Program-made: the position numbers and the translations under genes | Notes under the pieces: generated by a model | What the model was told of the DNA's origin: nothing | Databases searched by the model: none | What the model saw: the letters and a program-made list of their open reading frames with translations, nothing else | Assembly (NCBI GenBank): GCA_002189035.1 | Contig: NEEC01000009.1 | Location: 3,224,001-3,288,000, forward strand | DNA: 64,000 bases | Reading direction: 5' to 3' | Source of the DNA: Utricularia gibba | Taxonomy: Eukaryota; Streptophyta; Magnoliopsida; Lamiales; Lentibulariaceae | Part shown: one piece after another, positions 1-10,935 of the stretch | How the letters are laid out: each line of letters starts with the position of its first letter | Position numbering within the stretch: the first letter of the stretch is position 1

Positions 1-772
1 GTTGTGGATAATATAAAATATTGGCAAAACAAACCAAGTGCCATTTTTTTTTAAGAACTATTTTAATATTATCGGATTCGGGGTTCATTTTTTCCGCGAA
101 GTTTCTGTCACCCTCCCCATCCCACCTGACAGTAACTGCGATTTTTTTCATTGAAACGCCGTAGCTTGAACATCTTCATTTCGTTAGGCTGAAGCGTCCA
201 AGTCGCGTAACGGAAAGTAAACAAGATCTGGTGAGAAGCTCAAAAAGCCCTTGATTTTACGCGCACCAGGTCCGCAGTTTGCTTTACTTCGCACTTGTCG
301 TGCGCGCAGTCAATTATGTTTGTTGCTGTAAAGGAGAGCAAAAGAGAGAACTAAAGATTCATCTCCTCCCTTTTTTTTTCACCCTGTCTCTACTCGGCGA
401 ACAGTCCCATGCCCTAGATCCACTCATCTTAAACAAAATCCGTGTTTAGCTCACTGACATCTTCCATTGCTTCCTTTGAGTAGAGTAAGACAGGCCCTTT
501 TCGATATTTGGCTGAGATTCCAGTGGAAAGGTCACTTTAGATGACTTTCTGAAGGTGCCCCACTCTTGAAAAAAAATAGTTTTCTTATCGCGGTATCTTG
601 GGTACTCTGGTGGACGTTTTTCCAGCACAAATTTGTTTGGAGTTTCTTTTCGATAAATTGGAACCGTTTCTTGGTTGAAATTTTTCTCTTCTTGGAGGAA
701 AAGATGAGTCGGCGGAAAGAGACGCGGATGAAATTGGACTTTGAGGGACGCTATTGAGACCTATGTAGTAGC
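1..772. other. Upstream region of the CDK-like kinase
   Basis: No gene is recognised here. The segment is AT-rich with pyrimidine-rich stretches around 362-395 and 590-700, as expected for a plant promoter and 5' UTR. The short open frames on both strands show no codon bias or family motif. It precedes the kinase ATG at 773, with an in-frame stop just upstream. Confidence 0.5.
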
Positions 773-3540
773 ATGGGCTGCGTTTGTGGTAAGCTATATC
801 CCATTGGCAGCAATGGCTCTCCTGCGGAAAGGTTATCTGAGAAAGCACCAACGGAAGTGCAAATTTTGAGGTCAGTATCCTCAACGAGGAAGGAGAGGTA
901 TCGCGTCAAGGATCGGCTAGATTCTAGCAGCACTAATGAGAGGGTGATACTGATGAATAAGCAAATCAGTGGTGGACATCTGAAAGAAAATGCTGATAGA
1001 AAGAGACAAAAGGCTGAGTATTCCTCAGCTTTGCGCGACTCTGGGTTGGTTGTGGTTCCTAAAGCAGTTGAGGGGGAACAGGTTGCGGCTGGATGGCCTT
1101 CTTGGTTGGCTGCAGTGGCAGGTGATGCCATTTCAGGATGGGTGCCAAGAAAGTCAGACTCTTTTGAGAAACTTGACAAGGTGTGTTACTTCTCATTCTC
1201 TGCTGCATCTTCTCGTTTTCTGTTGTGTGACCATTAAACATTCTGGTTACCCATGTGGGTCCTTTTTTGTAGATTGGTCAGGGGACTTACAGCAATGTAT
1301 ATCGTGCCCGAGATCTTGATCAAGGAAAGATTGTTGCTTTGAAGAAGGTAAGATTTGACAGCAATGAGCCAGAAAGTGTTCGGTTCATGGCTCGTGAAAT
1401 TCATATTTTACGGAGGCTAAACCATCCAAATGTAATTAAGTTGGAGGGCCTGGTCACTTCACGAATATCATGTAGCTTGTACCTCGTTTTTGAGTACATG
1501 GAGCATGATTTGACTGGACTTGCATCTCACCCTGGGCTGAAGCTCACAGAACCCCAGGTATCTATGTCATTTTTTGTTGGTAGACCCACAATGAGATTGT
1601 GTGAGGTTGGTCAGCATTCGATACGGCTTCTGATCAAATTGGGTTTTTTCTGATCCTTCGTTGTTCCTCTTCCAGGTTAAGTGTTACATGAAGCAACTTC
1701 TACAAGGGCTTGATCATTGTCACAGTCGAGGTGTTCTCCATCGTGACATAAAAGGTTCTAATCTTCTCATTGACAACAAAGGCATTCTGAAGATCGCGGA
1801 CTTTGGTCTGGGTAGCTTTTTTAATCCTGATCAAAGTCAGCAGCTGACAAGCCGTGTTGTGACTCTCTGGTACCGCCCCCCTGAGCTTCTTCTTGGCGCA
1901 TCCCACTATGGTGCTGCTGTTGATTTGTGGAGCTCTGGCTGTATTATTGCCGAATTATATGCAGGCAAGCCTATTATGCCTGGAAGGACAGAGGTAGCAA
2001 TTTTTTGTAAGCTCAATCTATTGTTTGATATACAAGCATGCCAAGTGATGCTGGATGCATGATGCGTTTCTAGGTTGAGCAGTTGCACAAAATTTTCAAA
2101 CTCTGTGGATCACCTTCTGAGGAGTACTGGAGAGAATCCAAATTGTTTCGTGCAACTATTTTCAAGCCCCAGCAACCTTACAAGCGCCGTGTTGCTGAAA
2201 TGTACAAAGATTTCCCAGCTCCAGCTTTGGATCTTGTTGAAGTATTGCTGTCCATAGATCCTGCAAATCGTGGATCTGCGGCTTCTGCTTTAAAAAGTGA
2301 GGTATGAAGGTGGCATGTATTTTACTTGTATGGCTTTACCAGTACATCGCCATGGTCGAATTTGAAGAGAATCTTCCAATAAACTTGATTCTGTTCCTTT
2401 CTCGCAGTTCTTTACTACCCAGCCGCTTCCTTGTGACCCTTCAAGTTTGCCCAAGTATCCTCCAAGTAAGGAGCTTGATGCCAAAGCACGAGATGCAGAA
2501 GCAAGGAGGTGAATTATAGTAGCCACGTGTTGAATCAAATGCTTACCTATTAGGATTAGGCATGTTTTTCCTGTTACGCATAAACCCTTTGGCTGGATGA
2601 ATTCTGCAGGCAAGCGGCATCTGGAATGAGAGGTGAAAAGTTCGTCGTCGAAAGGCGAGCAAGTAAGGAATCCCGTGCCGTTCCTGCACCAGATGCCAAT
2701 GCTGAATTGATGCCATTAATGCAGGTAACTGGCTTCATGCCTTCGTGTACTGTTCTTTTTTTGTCTATATTCTTTTATCTTGCTCTTGTCTGGTTTCTCA
2801 ACTCCTGCAATCCCTTTTGCCATACAGAGAAGGCATCCTCAGTCCAATTCGAAGAGCAGGAGTGAGATTTTCAGTTCTCACCCTGACGAAGTAGCGTCTG
2901 GTTTTCCAATTGACCCCCTGGACCTTCTCAGTCGTTGGAAGATGGTGATCGTGATCCCCGTGGGAACACCCACAAGAGGGCTTCGCACTCAGGGCCTTTG
3001 GTCAATAGGGCCGCCTGGGAGAAAACAAGGAAGAACATGGAAGACGCTCCCGCATCGAAAAATCTCGATGTTACCGAGCTATCAGCCATGTCCGGTTTAG
3101 TAGCATCTAGGAGGAGTATGTTATCCGAAGAGCACGCAGAGAAATGGGTTTCCAAGCGGGATGCTCCAAAGCCTATTTCTCGGTTTCCAGGCTCTCTCAA
3201 AGAGACATCAAACACCACGATGAGGAACAACTCCAAATTCGAGGGCCAAAACGATGAGGGAAGAGCAAGCAACAATGTGCGTGCTGGTTATCCTGCTTAC
3301 AGAAACAACTGATTATTTCCATGCACACTGATTGCATATTCTTTCTTGGTGCAGGACAAAGGGTCAATAAAGAACAAAATCCACTATTCAGGGCCTTTAC
3401 TTGCACCCTCAGGGAAAGAGGATCAAATGCTCAAGGATCACGACCGGCATGTTCAGGAGGCTGTTAGATGGGCTCGGCTGGACAAGGAGAGACTGAGAAA
3501 CCAGCTCTCAACGACGACGTTGTTTATCTCAGGTCGATGA
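773..3540 (+). CDS. CDK-like Ser/Thr kinase, myristoylated (At1g54610/IBS1 family), with one frameshift
   Basis: Exons are 773-1180, 1273-1557, 1676-1993, 2074-2301, 2408-2508, 2610-2724, 2828-3276 and 3355-3540, giving about 696 residues once one base is restored. The N-terminus MGCVCGK is a textbook N-myristoylation site with palmitoylatable Cys3 and Cys5, so membrane anchoring is inferred. The kinase domain shows IGQGTYSNVYRA, ALKK, the FMAREI helix, HRDIKGSN, DFGLGSF and a WYRPPELLLG activation segment, all typical of the plant CDKC-like group. A serine- and basic-rich tail ends with HSGPL and SGPLL motifs. At the C5 run 2914-2918 the frame shifts: the upstream frame reads IDPLDLLSR, whereas the family continues as SLEDGDRDPRGN in the next frame. 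Exon 7 becomes a multiple of three only with the extra base. The substrate is unknown. Confidence 0.88.
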
Positions 3541-4750
3541 CAGATAACTGATAACAACACCAAATGCGAAAGCATGCGTATGCATCCACAAAGTCAGTCG
3601 TGATTCTCTAATAATGGTTATTTTTCCTCTTTCTTAGAGATCCACGTACAGGCCCCCATATGCAGAGCTGATATAGGAGTTAACCATTTCTTTCATATGC
3701 ATGCTTTGTAGGCTACCTTTGTATATCCTGCTGTTCCAGCTCACTCTCACAAATAAAAAAATGAGCACTTCTTAGAAAATCACAGTTTCTAAGAGGCAAT
3801 TTAGATACAACTATAATCCTTTTTTCAGCCGATTGTTTCTGAAACTGATGTGAGTGAAGGCCATTCTTTTCCATCTTGAGAACGCTGACTGTCATCTTCC
3901 ACTATACCTTGGGTTTACACAACTGGGAATTACACAGCCAAAGGAGAGACTGAGATTCCAAGTACAGTTTGTCCTACAATTAACAATATCCTCCATTTAA
4001 TGAGAATTGATTCGAATTTAAAATCGGTGATATGCTCAGATTTGTTCTTCCTGCTGGAGTGGAGCTGGTGAGTAAGCAGTAGTAGTGTTCTGCTTGTCTT
4101 CTCCATTATTGAGACATCTTCTTTTCCTTTGTTGTTATCCATGGCCAATAAGGTGTTGCTGGAAACACCAACAGATGTCAGCACAGAATTCAGACTCCCA
4201 GAGCAACTCGTTGAAAATTCTTGTGTCAAGTGTGTGTAGCATTTTCCAGGGGCAAAAGATCAGGTAAATGATGTGAATGACAGAGGTTGATATTCAATCA
4301 TCCCTTGCTTATAGACTTCTAACACAAAAGGGTGTTTGTGCGTGCGTGAGGTACGAGATCCAGAATCATGTAATAAACACAAAAATAAATTGAGATTCTA
4401 TGGGTATAGGTGCGAAGAATAAAAAAGTGAAATCTTGAGATTGAAGTCTGAGGGGATGAGATGAAATGAGGGCCGTCGTTGCTTCTTGATGCTAATCGTT
4501 TTAGGTCAACTTGAAGCCAAAACCTACGCCCACTGTAGAAGAATCGGATGACATGAGAAAGTTGTGAAAAAAACAAGGATGACACACAACCTGCTTATGG
4601 CTCAGCCTCCAACTTTCAAACCAGAAGGTGAAAAACGCAAACTTTCTTAGATTCTCTTCACGCTTTCAACTCTTCTTCTTATAGAGCTAACACCAAATCT
4701 GCAGCCTCTTGTTCTTTTTCTTCCTGTTCCTTTTTCTGGGATTGGCGAAG
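3541..4750. other. Intergenic, kinase 3' flank and VQ-gene promoter
   Basis: No gene is recognised. Short open frames on both strands lack family motifs and codon bias. The last 100 bases are pyrimidine-rich (CTTCTTCTT-like), consistent with the 5' leader of the VQ-motif gene starting at 4751. Confidence 0.45.
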
Positions 4751-5401
4751 ATGGAGGCAATCCCACCGAGAATTCAAAACACGGAGAACCCGTCTACTAC
4801 TTCTTCCCTTAACAGCAATGGCACCACGGCCGATTGCGCCCAATTCGGCCCGCCGATTGTGAGATCTCAGGACCAGAGTCCATACCCAACAACGTTCGTC
4901 CAAGCTGACCCCTCGAATTTCAAGCACGTTGTGCAAATGCTCACCGGATCCACCGAGGCCTCGGGGAAGCAGCAGGTCACAAAGGGAGGGGGCGTTCCTC
5001 CCATCAAGTGCACCGCTCAGAAGAAACCCGGGTTCAAACTCCACGAACGGAGGAACACTCTGAGGAAGGGGCTTATGATCAACACTTTGGCGAGTGGATA
5101 CTCGAACAACAGTTCCACAGGCTTCTCGCCCCGGAAAACCGAGATTTTGTCCCCGAGTATTCTCGATTTCCCTTCGCTGGTCATTAGCCCGGCTACTCCG
5201 CTCAACCAGGATTGCGTAAGCGGTTCTTCTGCCGTACTGTCTCCAATTCCAGCCACCGAGGAGGAAAAGGCGATTGCGGAGAAGAAGTTTTATCTCCACC
5301 CTTCGCCTCCGGCAACACCCGGGAATGCGGTGGCGGAGCCTCAACTGTTGCCACTATTTCCGTTGACATCGCCGCGGGTTTCCGAATCGTCGACGTCTTG
5401 A
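4751..5401 (+). CDS. VQ-motif transcriptional co-regulator (VQ4-like)
   Basis: This is a single-exon gene of 216 residues, as is usual for VQ genes. The defining motif FKHVVQMLTG lies near residues 57-66 and fits FxxhVQxhTG, which in the family docks onto the C-terminal domain of WRKY factors. A conserved block SPSILDFPSLVISP near residues 133-146 and several Ser/Thr-Pro sites (including SPATP and a C-terminal TSPRVSESS tail) resemble the MPK3/MPK6-phosphorylated subgroup around Arabidopsis VQ4. The start at 4751 (MEAIPPRIQ) is chosen over an in-frame ATG at 4709, because the intervening residues are a hydrophobic run translated from a pyrimidine leader. The protein is probably nuclear and involved in defence or growth signalling; its exact partner is unknown. 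Confidence 0.9.
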   Translation: MEAIPPRIQNTENPSTTSSLNSNGTTADCAQFGPPIVRSQDQSPYPTTFVQADPSNFKHVVQMLTGSTEASGKQQVTKGGGVPPIKCTAQKKPGFKLHERRNTLRKGLMINTLASGYSNNSSTGFSPRKTEILSPSILDFPSLVISPATPLNQDCVSGSSAVLSPIPATEEEKAIAEKKFYLHPSPPATPGNAVAEPQLLPLFPLTSPRVSESSTS

Positions 5402-5926
5402 TCAGATTTCAATGTAAAACTAATTCCTGGTTTTGTGGGTGAACTTGCGTTTTAGAATTCCGGGTTTCCTTTACCCTAATTGCCCGCCATTTCAGTCAAG
5501 CAAAAAACTTGAAGGCACACAGGAATGCATAGAACTTGTCCACATTTCTTCACTTGTGCAGACCTAACCGCAAACAAGAAAGTTTACAGTTTGATGGTAT
5601 GAGGGAACGCCCGCTTTTGGGCGTTGATTTCTGAGAATTTTCTGTGGTGCCCCATTTCACAGGCAGTCAGCCAAAGGATATCCATGTATTGAGGAATTGA
5701 AAATGGCGTCTTGATTGATTGTTGTTAGCAGGAAGGGGAACCTTACAGACTGCTTTGAGTCTTTTTCTTCTTGAAACTTGAATAGGGAAAGTTTCGTCCT
5801 TTCGGGGTTTTTCTTTTTCTTGGTCCAAAATATATAAAGAAAATTCGAACGAACAAAACCCACTCCACGCATCTACCGTTATCCTATCTGGGTCTTCTTC
5901 TTCTTCCAGAAAAAAGGTGCCGAAAA
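5402..5926. other. Intergenic with TATA box for the downstream gene
   Basis: No gene is recognised. A TATATAAA box lies at 5831-5838, about 90 bases before the ATG at 5927, followed by a CTTCTTCTTCTTCC pyrimidine patch typical of a plant 5' leader. Confidence 0.5.
5831..5838 (+). promoter_or_regulatory. Probable TATA box
   Basis: The sequence TATATAAA sits about 90 bases upstream of the start codon at 5927, leaving room for a leader of roughly 60 bases. Confidence 0.5.
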
Positions 5927-8915
5927 ATGTCTCGAGGAACAGAGAAACTTATTAAAACTGTGAAAAAGTTCGTGGACCTGCAGTACAAGGTCTTCTCGCG
6001 GCGCTATGGGCAGCAAATCATTGACATCCTCGAGTTTCCGGTCAAGGTTGTGCTGTTGCCCTTCACTCTACCATTCGACATCGCCGGCTCTGCTCCGCGT
6101 GGATTTGGAATCCCGGAATTCGTCTCCAAACTCTCTTATTCCGCCATTTTTGTGAGACACTGCCCTGTTCTCTTTCTCATGTGTATCTTTTGTGAGAAGA
6201 GAGAAATGGTGTCGATGTTTTCAAAGATACGCATTCCTTATATACTCGATGAATTGCAAGTGATATTCAATGATTGTTATGCTCAAAATTTGATTGAGCG
6301 CTATTAGGCTTGAGATTTGAAAGGCTATCTTGCATCCATATATTTTAGTTAGAAGCTCCCTTCCGCAGTTGCATACTCTCATAGAAGAAGGAATATGAAC
6401 CGAGTTGTATTTCATGAACTTCTCAGAAAGAATATGTTTCTCCCAGTTTATAATGTGCTCTTTGCTATGTTGGAGAAATATCTTTAGTCTAAGGCTATTA
6501 TATTGAACGATGGAATATGTTTGGAAGAGCTAATTTATTAGATGGGTTTCTCCTTCATGAAAAGAACGACTGGCGTTTGTATTTTCAGGTGATTGGCACT
6601 CTTGGGACATATGATATTGCGTTTGAAATGGGGAAGAAGGTCCTGTGTCAGAGGTGACTTGAAGGATCCTAAATCAGTTATATCGTTTGGATATCACATT
6701 TTCATAATAGCTTACCACGGTGGTGGACTGGACTAAGACCTTTGAACTACAGGAATTGCCGAACCTGCTGCGGATGGCAAGCCATGCAATGTACTATGTG
6801 CAGGGGCTCAGGAAAGGTACACTACCAAGTGAAAAACTATGCTCTGAGAAGGTACTACATTCCTTCTGCTTTATCCGGTGATATTGATGACAAGATTCAT
6901 CATTATCAATTAGCCGTTTCTACACAATGATACCATTTTTTTCCTGCAGTGGGGAGAACCCAACGCCTGAAAATATTGCAGATGCCATTGCCGAAAACCG
7001 AGCGGAGTTGGTTCACCTTCCCTCAAGTATTGATCTTCATGTTCCTCTTCCTTTGAAGGACTGTCCAAAATGTGATGGATCAGTAAGAATTTTTATCTTG
7101 TATACTTTACCATTTTTTATGACAATATTTTGATTGCTTTCGTGTCAGTGACACCTTGTAATAGGTATCCATGGTCAATGATTTTTTGAAATTAAATCAT
7201 GATGTCCAACCAGAGCCATTCTAGTGTACTTGTGTTATACGCAGAGTTTTTCGGTCAACACATTCTATCAATGTTGATCTTAGTAACCTGTCATCACTTC
7301 TGCTCTGTAGGGGGCGATGAAGTGTCCAGATTGTGAAGGGAAATTCCCTCTTAGGATTTCTGCGGATGATGTAAGATTAGGCACTTCTTTACCATCCATC
7401 TCAGAATTTGTTGTCCTCTTCACAGAAAGTGTCTTAACTCAAGTGCGATTCAAGCATTTCACTTATGTTGTGCCTTTCCCAGATAATGGAACCTCCATGG
7501 AAAGCATTGAACATCTTGCGTAAGATGGATTATCCTTATGAGGTTGGTCGTCGCAGATTCATTTGGTAGATTTTTTCTTTTAACCTTAAAAAAGATTAAA
7601 TTCTCTTATATTCAAATGGGTTGTGAGAGAGAGCTGTGATGCATATACTGGTGTTCCGAGCAAAAAAAAAAAAAAGAAAAGAAAAAGAAAGGACGGCATT
7701 GCTGGGGATTGTATATCTCTATCAAACAAACCTCCAATTCGGCTCTGATTAGCTCCAGAAGCTCTACTTATTCATTATTATTTTTGCAGCATATAGCTCA
7801 TAGTATGAAGGACCCTAGCATTGCAGCATTTTGGTTGATAACCTTTCCTCAGATCGTTGGTGGTTTTGAGTATGATGATTATGTCAAGCAGAAAATATGG
7901 TGGGAATACAAGGTTAGATATTTGATCTGCAGATTCATTTATATGTTCTAAATAAACTGCCCACAGATGTACAAACTCAATGCTGTTAAAGCCCCTGCCT
8001 TGTTGGATCACTATTCCTCTTCTTCTGTTCCACTTTCAGCTCTGGGTAATCTTTTAAACTTTTCTGTTTCAGGAGTCGATGTGGTATGACCAACTTCGTG
8101 ATGAAGTTGTCAAACGAAAACCAGGGTGGGAATATTTGCAAGAGGTAAAGGCGTTTACCAAGCACTGCACATACTTCTTAGCTGAACTACAGCAAAAACG
8201 GGGAAGGAATCATGTAGCAACTCAATGATTCTGAATCTGTATCATGACAGGCTTTAGTCTCGATCGATCCGGTCCGTGCTAAGGATGATCCTGCTGTTGT
8301 GAAAAATATTCCATTATACAAAGCCAAGAAGTCCCTTGAGGCTGAAGTTATGAGGCTTGATGCTCCTCCTCGGCCTGAAAATTGGGGGTTAGCTTATCTC
8401 TTCTTGTTTCGCTGTTATTAGTAGCTTCATTCTTTGTTAGTTATTTATTTCTTGCTGGCGTGATTGTTACAGAAATTGGACCTCCCTCTAAGTGCATCAT
8501 CTTGGTCTGAGGAAGACCTCAAAGATCCAAAGAAGCTGTATGAGATGACAGTTCTCTTGAATGCACAGCGAGAAATAGCTGATCAAATACTCGACGCACA
8601 ATGGGAAGCAAAGTGGCGTGAACGCAAGGTTGACTAACCAGCTCCCTTAACATGATAACTCTGCACAAACTCTTATCTATCATTTTTTCCAGGTGAATGA
8701 GATGCTAAAGGAGAAAATCAAGCCCTATTTGCAAAACGTGGATGACACCCCACTTCCTTCGCATATAGCATTGCAACCCCAGAAGATTGAAAACCAAACG
8801 GTAGTGCTGTTCCTTAACTATCATGATGCTTTGTGTGAGCCCCGATTCTCATATCTCATTCTCTTCCATTTTTCAGAGGCGGCAGCAACAGCAGCGCCGG
8901 TGGTGGATTTTTTGA
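5927..8915 (+). CDS. Conserved plant protein with CxxC zinc-binding (DnaJ-like Cys-rich) motifs, one frameshift
   Basis: Twelve exons are read: 5927-6151, 6589-6653, 6753-6851, 6950-7082, 7311-7370, 7483-7542, 7790-7912, 8073-8144, 8251-8387, 8473-8628, 8693-8800 and 8877-8915. They give about 425 residues. An N-terminal segment with hydrophobic stretches (LEFPVKVVLLPFTLPFD) is followed by four Cys pairs: CRTC, CTMCRGSGK, CPKCDGSGAMKC and CPDCEGK. These recall the zinc-ribbon of DnaJ type I, but there is no J domain. The C-terminal half is rich in Trp and charged residues. At the exon 9 donor the G5 run 8384-8388 is one base short: WGx-LDLPLSASSWSEEDL needs an extra G, otherwise translation stops soon after. 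I do not recognise a named function; a chaperone-like or redox role would be a guess. Confidence 0.75.
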
Positions 8916-9287
8916 TAGTCTTTGAGTTGCTTCTCTTTTGTTTCATGGCATTCGTGTATCATATTTCGAAAGTTTTGCAACTGCAACATACTATTTTTTT
9001 TTTCGTACTCAACCTAAGCTGTAAGCTGTTCGAGTATGGAGTATGAAAAACCAGATAGAATTCAAACAGGTAACATTCAGGAACACACCTTCATTCAGGT
9101 AAGTTAGATACATAGACTTGGTTATTTATTTCTTGGCTGCATATCTGTTAGCATGCAGCTCCGAACTCCGACGCCAGATACAGCATTTGATGACGTTTCT
9201 TAGAACAGAGTTTTCCATGGATGTAGATGATTGAAACATGTGGATGTGAAATGCTGCACAGGGAGGAGTCGGAGGATGAGAATCCGA
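8916..9287. other. Convergent intergenic segment
   Basis: This holds the 3' flanks of the zinc-motif gene (+) and the RALF gene (-). It is AT-rich with a T-run near 8994-9003. No gene is seen. Confidence 0.5.
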
Positions 9288-9641
9288 TCAGTGATTATTG
9301 CGAGCGCAGCTGGTGATGCGGGTGCAGCCACGGCTGTACGGATTGGCCTTCTGGTGGCCGCGGCAGTTGTAGTAGGATCGGCCGCGGCTGTTGCATGGGA
9401 TGCGGTTCTTGCTGAGCGCGCCGTAAGAGATGTAACCGCCGCCGCGTCCGACGAGCTGCCTGCGTGCGGCCTCCGAGTCCAGCATCAGGTCCTCGTCCAG
9501 CTCCAGGGCGTCGTCCACCAGACCATGACCGTCTGTTGTCATGTCAATGTTGTAGACGCCGTCTTGCTCCGTCGCCGCAGCCACAAACACCACCACCACC
9601 ACCATCATCATCATTAAAACAAGCCCCGAACGGAAACCCAT
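9288..9641 (-). CDS. RALF peptide hormone precursor (RALF33/RALF1 type)
   Basis: This is an intronless prepropeptide of 117 residues. The signal peptide starts MGFRSGLVL and continues as a Met and Val run (MMMMVVVVV) encoded by CAT/CAC repeats on the plus strand. An acidic pro-region (DDALELDEDLMLDSE) precedes the subtilase site RRQL, which fits the S1P RRxL consensus. The mature peptide contains YISYGAL, the YISY element required for FERONIA-type receptor binding, and four cysteines (C-N-S-R-G-R-S-Y-Y-N-C and C-T-R-I-T-S-C) that form two disulfides. The terminal NPYSRGC motif is canonical. It is secreted to the apoplast, where family members bind CrRLK1L receptors and LLG co-receptors to alkalinise the wall and restrain growth. 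The start at 9641 is the first Met of the signal peptide; an upstream in-frame extension is leader sequence. Confidence 0.95.
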   Translation of the reverse strand: MGFRSGLVLMMMMVVVVVFVAAATEQDGVYNIDMTTDGHGLVDDALELDEDLMLDSEAARRQLVGRGGGYISYGALSKNRIPCNSRGRSYYNCRGHQKANPYSRGCTRITSCARNNH

Positions 9642-10227
9642 TTTTCCTTCAGAAAACTCCGCTTCTCTTTTTCTTGTGCTGTGTGGGGATTTGTTTGGTT
9701 TCCGCTTCCTCCCACGGGGGTGAGGGTGAGAACAGAAACGGAGGGAGATGTTATTTTGTGTGTTTTGTTGGCTGTTTTTGAGGAGGGAAGGATGGCAAGA
9801 ACCGGCTGTTGCCCGGTGGCGCACCGTCTTTTCCGGTGGTTTAACGGACGTCGAGCATTTCTGTAGGCCCCGCTTTTTCCTCATATTTCCTCATTTCTTT
9901 TTATGTGTACGGATAAAAGATACTATGAGATTATTGGAAAATGGAAATACATTTAATTATTTATTTTGGTTAGATAATCAAACGGTTGTGATAGCTTATA
10001 TTTAAAAATGTCAATTAAATCCAATATTAAAGAAATCATGTAATTTTTTGAATGCTAAACTTTAGATAGTTATTACATTTCTTTTAATTTTATATTTTTT
10101 GACTAAGTAAATTTTTAACTCTTCAGTGGATTCATCATGTACTCTATTGGTTCAGGTACAAAAACTTTTGTACCCAAATCTCAAATCCCTATTTTTTCAC
10201 CCCCAGTTCCACTGCAGTGTCGCGGTG
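9642..10227. promoter_or_regulatory. Divergent promoter between RALF and the OB-fold gene
   Basis: This 586 bp segment separates two head-to-head start codons. It is strongly AT-rich from 9900 to 10130 and holds no recognisable gene. Open frames at 9681-9866 and 9748-10005 carry no family motif. Confidence 0.5.
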
Positions 10228-10935
10228 ATGGCGGCGAGTAGTGGTAGCAGCAGGGTCTTGAAGAAGCCGGTGTTCATAAAGGTGGAGGATCTGAAGCCGG
10301 GGACTGATGGCCACAATCTTGTCGTCAAGGTCGTAAATCGGATGTTGTCCTGGAAAAGGGCGCCGCCGCTGTCCCGCACCTCCGCAATAGCCGCATTTCT
10401 GAGTGCCTCGTCGGAGACGAAACCGCCACCATCCTCTTCACCGCGCGTAACCAGCAAGGTACGCACACGAATGATTGAGATTCTTAAACATGAGCAAGTT
10501 TTTCCAGAATGTCTTCACTGTTTCTTTTCTTTGTTATGTGTTCGTTTATTTTCACAAATTAGCCCATGTTAATCATGTACACCCTTCTTAGTGACCATAT
10601 CCTAGTTAGATATAAATTGGAAGCCCTGAATCATGATGCTGATTTACTTTGGATCTCAATCATTCACCCCGTTATGCTTCCAAATTGCTTCTGCTTGGAT
10701 GACAGAATTATTAACTGTAAACTTGAATGTCCGCATACTTTCTTCAGTCGATGTGATGCAGCCAGGAACAAGCGTGGTCCTTCGCAATGCGAAGATCGAC
10801 ATGTTCAAGGGTTGTATGAGGTTGGCTGTCGACAAATGGGGTCGTATTGAGGTTACTGAACCAGCCGCATTTGCCGTGGAGGAAGACAACAATTTGTCGC
10901 TCGTCGAATACGAGCTTGTCGACGTTGCCAATTAG
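10228..10935 (+). CDS. SOSS complex subunit B / single-stranded-DNA-binding OB-fold protein, one frameshift
   Basis: Two exons, 10228-10458 and 10748-10935, give about 139 residues once one base is restored. The sequence follows the plant hSSB1/SOSS-B homologue closely: VFIKVEDLKPGTDGHNLVVKVV, then ISECLVGDETATILFTARNQQ, then MQPGTSVVLRNAKIDMFKG and RLAVDKWGRIEVTEPA, ending NNLSLVEYELVDV. This is a single OB fold that binds single-stranded nucleic acid in DNA damage responses in animals; the plant role is less studied. The A3 run at 10335-10337 is one A short: KVV is followed by SDVVLEKGAAAVPHLRNSR only in the +1 frame. With the extra base, exon 1 ends in phase 1 and joins exon 2 in frame, which supports the reading. 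Confidence 0.85.

Noticed and set aside
9231-9617. 128-codon plus-strand frame opposite RALF ending in a His run
   Set aside because: It is the antisense reading of the RALF coding sequence; the His tail is the complement of the Met/Val signal-peptide codons.
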